Translations under genes and position numbers: made by a program
Origin: UBA2779 sp965232615
GTDB taxonomy: Bacteria; Spirochaetota; Spirochaetia; DSM-2461
Direction: 5' to 3'
Assembly (NCBI GenBank): GCA_965232615.1
Contig: OZ246985.1
Coordinates: forward strand, 310,001-374,000
Length of the DNA stretch: 64,000 nt
The notes under the pieces: generated by a model
The model's database searches: none
What the model was told of the DNA's origin: nothing
What the model saw: the letters and a program-made list of their open reading frames with translations, nothing else
Part shown: positions 62,077 through 64,000 of the stretch, piece by piece
Numbering within the stretch: the first letter of the stretch is position 1
Layout: each line of letters starts with the position of its first letter

Positions 62077-63198
62077 TCAGGATAGATTTTCCGGGTTCAA
62101 GCCTTGAAGCTCTCGAAGTGTAAATCGGCCATCCTTCCGAATCAGAACATCATCGAAGAATATTTCCCCTCCGCCATTTTGTTTTTCCTGGAGTAAAACA
62201 ATATCCCAGTGAAGGATGGATTTATTGCCGTTATCGGCATTTTCATAGCTGTTCCCTGGAGTAAAATGAATGCTGCCCCGAATTTTCTCATCGAAGAGAG
62301 TATTGTTTATCGGGGTGTCCACATAGGGGTTGACTCCCATTGCAAACTCACCGATATAACGAGCTCCCTCATCAATGTCAAGAGTAGTATTGATCCTCTC
62401 ATTGTCATTGGAAGTTGCTTCCACTATCCTGCCATTTTCAAATCGAAATCGAATATCCGTATACTGGAATCCATTATAAATGGATGTCGTATTGTATGCT
62501 ATTATGCCATTGACTGAGTCTTTTACAGGTGCTGTGTAGATTTCTCCATCAGGGATGTTAAAATGACCAGCACAGACAACAACAGGTATATCCCGAATAC
62601 TGAATGTAATATCCGTTTCTCCCGGTCCAAGGATTCGAACCCTGTCTGTTTTCTCAAGCAGGGTTTTCAGTGGTTCCATGGCTACCCCCATCTTCCCGTA
62701 GTCAACGGAACAAACACGATAGTACCAGTCTTCAAAGCCTTCCGTACTCATTCCCGCCGATTGAGCGAGGGCCTGAGTAGGATATCGAAGCACGACCCAG
62801 CGGGTCTCTGGAACACGGATCTGCATATGGACTGGATTGACATATAATGAATCGTAGAGTTTCAGGGAGTCTGCCGTAATATCGGTTAGTTCCAGGGCAT
62901 TATCAGGAGCAGTAATTCCAATGAAGGCATCCATCATCTTCATCTGGTAAGAATCGACATCAGCAGCGGTCTTCAGCATTTCATCATTGGCGTTTTGAAG
63001 CCATTCCCTTAGAATCTTCTGATCATCTATTCTGTAGACCGGATGGGCTCCAACAGCTTTGACAGCTCTGATAAAGGCTCGAACCAGAGACTCTGTAACA
63101 AATCCGCTTCCACGGATAAGAACTTTTTCGCCTGATTGAAGTTTTAGCGAATGATTAACAACTATATTGGCGAGTTTATCCTGTCGTAAATCTTTCAT
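62077..63198 (-). CDS. M29-family metalloaminopeptidase
   Basis: The 373-residue protein resembles thermophilic aminopeptidases (AmpS/PepS, family M29). It begins LANIVVNHSLKLQSGEKVLI, has a central GPGETDITFSI, and ends with the metal region: FNIPDGEIYTAP, ARYIGEFAMGVNP, SIHFTPGNSYENADNGNKS and HWDIVL. Family members remove N-terminal residues from peptides in the cytoplasm. The ATG overlaps the folC stop by 4 bp. Confidence 0.85.
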   Translation of the reverse strand: MKDLRQDKLANIVVNHSLKLQSGEKVLIRGSGFVTESLVRAFIRAVKAVGAHPVYRIDDQKILREWLQNANDEMLKTAADVDSYQMKMMDAFIGITAPDNALELTDITADSLKLYDSLYVNPVHMQIRVPETRWVVLRYPTQALAQSAGMSTEGFEDWYYRVCSVDYGKMGVAMEPLKTLLEKTDRVRILGPGETDITFSIRDIPVVVCAGHFNIPDGEIYTAPVKDSVNGIIAYNTTSIYNGFQYTDIRFRFENGRIVEATSNDNERINTTLDIDEGARYIGEFAMGVNPYVDTPINNTLFDEKIRGSIHFTPGNSYENADNGNKSILHWDIVLLQEKQNGGGEIFFDDVLIRKDGRFTLRELQGLNPENLS

Positions 63199-64000
63199 GG
63201 TGAGATAATACTTCTTGATGGGAAAATGGGGAAGAGGGCAATGCCTGCTGCGATTTCACCAGCCAGATAGAACGAACCAGTCACCAGTATTCCTCTGCTG
63301 CTGCCAGCATACTCTCGGGCTTTAATCCAGGCATCCAGCGGATTAAGAATAAGCTCAATATGAGCCCTGGTCTGTTGAAATGATTTTGCCGTATTTACCG
63401 GATCGCCGGGTTTATACATTCCAGGTGTGCTGATGATAACGCGATGAAAATGAGGATGGGAGCCGCTGCAAAGTATTTCGGCCATGGCTCGATGATCTTT
63501 GTCCCTGGCGCACCCAAACAATAGAATTGATTCTTCATCATTTTCTGGCATGCTGAAAAAAGCCCTCATAACACTGCTGATGGATGCAGGTGTATGAGCT
63601 CCGTCCAATACTACGGCAGGATGGCGGTGGAGAATTTGAAAACGTCCCGGCAAGCATACTGTCTGTAATGTTCCTGGAGTATTTCCGTCATGCCGGGGCC
63701 TTAAGAAACGTACAACGGCCAGAGCTAAAGCACTATTGTCCGCCTGTTCCCGCGTTCCCATACCCAGCTTTATTACCTCGGTTAACCCATCCTTCCAGTT
63801 CAGCTGCCATTGAAATCCACGGGATGGAATTTCTTGAATATTCATAAGATACCTGTCGAGTTCATGGAGAGGAATCTGGAGTTCCAGGGATTTTTTTCGA
63901 AAAACTTCTCGAACTTCTGGTAACTGACGAGAGGTCCAGGCCACTGATCCAGCCTTCATTATGCCGGCTTTTTCACCTGCTATATCACTCAACTTCGGTC
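63195..64000 (-). CDS. folC: Folylpolyglutamate synthase, 3' part
   Basis: The reading frame enters from beyond the window. It shows LSDIAGEKAGIMK (the IAxEKAGI motif of FolC and other Mur-type ligases), VVLDGAHTPASI, LLFGCARDKDH and a final GILVTGSFYLAGE. FolC adds glutamates to folates (and often also makes dihydrofolate). Only the C-terminal 265 or so residues are visible; the ATP P-loop should lie outside. It overlaps the aminopeptidase gene by 4 bp. Confidence 0.88.
   Translation of the reverse strand, partial: PKLSDIAGEKAGIMKAGSVAWTSRQLPEVREVFRKKSLELQIPLHELDRYLMNIQEIPSRGFQWQLNWKDGLTEVIKLGMGTREQADNSALALAVVRFLRPRHDGNTPGTLQTVCLPGRFQILHRHPAVVLDGAHTPASISSVMRAFFSMPENDEESILLFGCARDKDHRAMAEILCSGSHPHFHRVIISTPGMYKPGDPVNTAKSFQQTRAHIELILNPLDAWIKAREYAGSSRGILVTGSFYLAGEIAAGIALFPIFPSRSIISP

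Overview
The window looks like a chromosomal segment of a free-living, probably anaerobic spirochaete. This rests on an lptC-lptA-lptB outer-membrane export cluster, several lipoproteins and coiled-coil proteins of a spirochaetal type, and the large selenium-linked purine catabolism operon typical of anaerobes. I could run no database search, so the assignment is inference. The chromosome is heavily scarred. Ordinary housekeeping genes (aroK-like, glmS, cdd, lptABC, folC, tRNA-Val) are separated by islands of foreign DNA, insertion-sequence remnants and a dispersed inverted-repeat family with GGGCACCTCT ends.

Layout. 0.1-7.5 kb: a SWIM/SNF2 helicase, a DUF2202 ferritin-like protein, a shikimate-kinase-like/URO-D pair and several broken transposases. 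7.6-14.7 kb: an AT-rich, Bacteroidota-like type I restriction-modification operon (HTH regulator, hsdR, hsdS, a PrrC-like ATPase with a candidate anticodon-nuclease triad, hsdM). It is flanked by IS1380 and IS1634 remnants. 16.2-35.8 kb: a tightly overlapping purine operon (cyclic amidohydrolase, ygfK, ssnA, ygeY, threonine-synthase-like enzyme, xdhA-xdhC-xdhB, a second PLP enzyme, 8-oxoguanine-deaminase-like enzyme, ygfM, xdhD, ygeW). It lies behind a near-consensus sigma-70 promoter placed in transposon debris.

37.2-42.4 kb is the most interesting part. After a heptanucleotide minisatellite of about 35 copies comes an 1122-residue protein with two RNxxxH HEPN motifs (R427-H432 and R996-H1001). 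Next are a leader and an 8-repeat, 7-spacer CRISPR array whose 36-nt repeat has the CCCC...GAAGGGGAC hairpin architecture of type VI-A. This is a compact Cas13a (type VI-A) locus without cas1/cas2 in the window. Behind it lies a near-identical but decayed duplicate of the cas13a 3' end, leader and first repeat, which has lost the HEPN2 catalytic motif.

42.4-48.7 kb is a second, decaying type I R-M island (hsdR pseudogene, hsdS interrupted by an intact IS256-family element, a DUF262 gene and a truncated ATPase). 48.8-53.5 kb is an AT-rich mobile element lodged directly against the 3' end of glmS. It carries a serine recombinase, a HUH-type replication protein, a small-protein operon and a polysaccharide deacetylase/formyltransferase cargo. 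53.5-64 kb returns to core genes: glmS, a lipoprotein, cdd, a methyltransferase, tRNA-Val, lptB-lptA-lptC, an M29 aminopeptidase and the 3' part of folC.

The window therefore combines one metabolic module (purine and hydantoin degradation by molybdenum hydroxylases) with stacked defence modules. Two of these, the PrrC-like protein and Cas13a, are predicted HEPN-type RNases acting on RNA rather than DNA.
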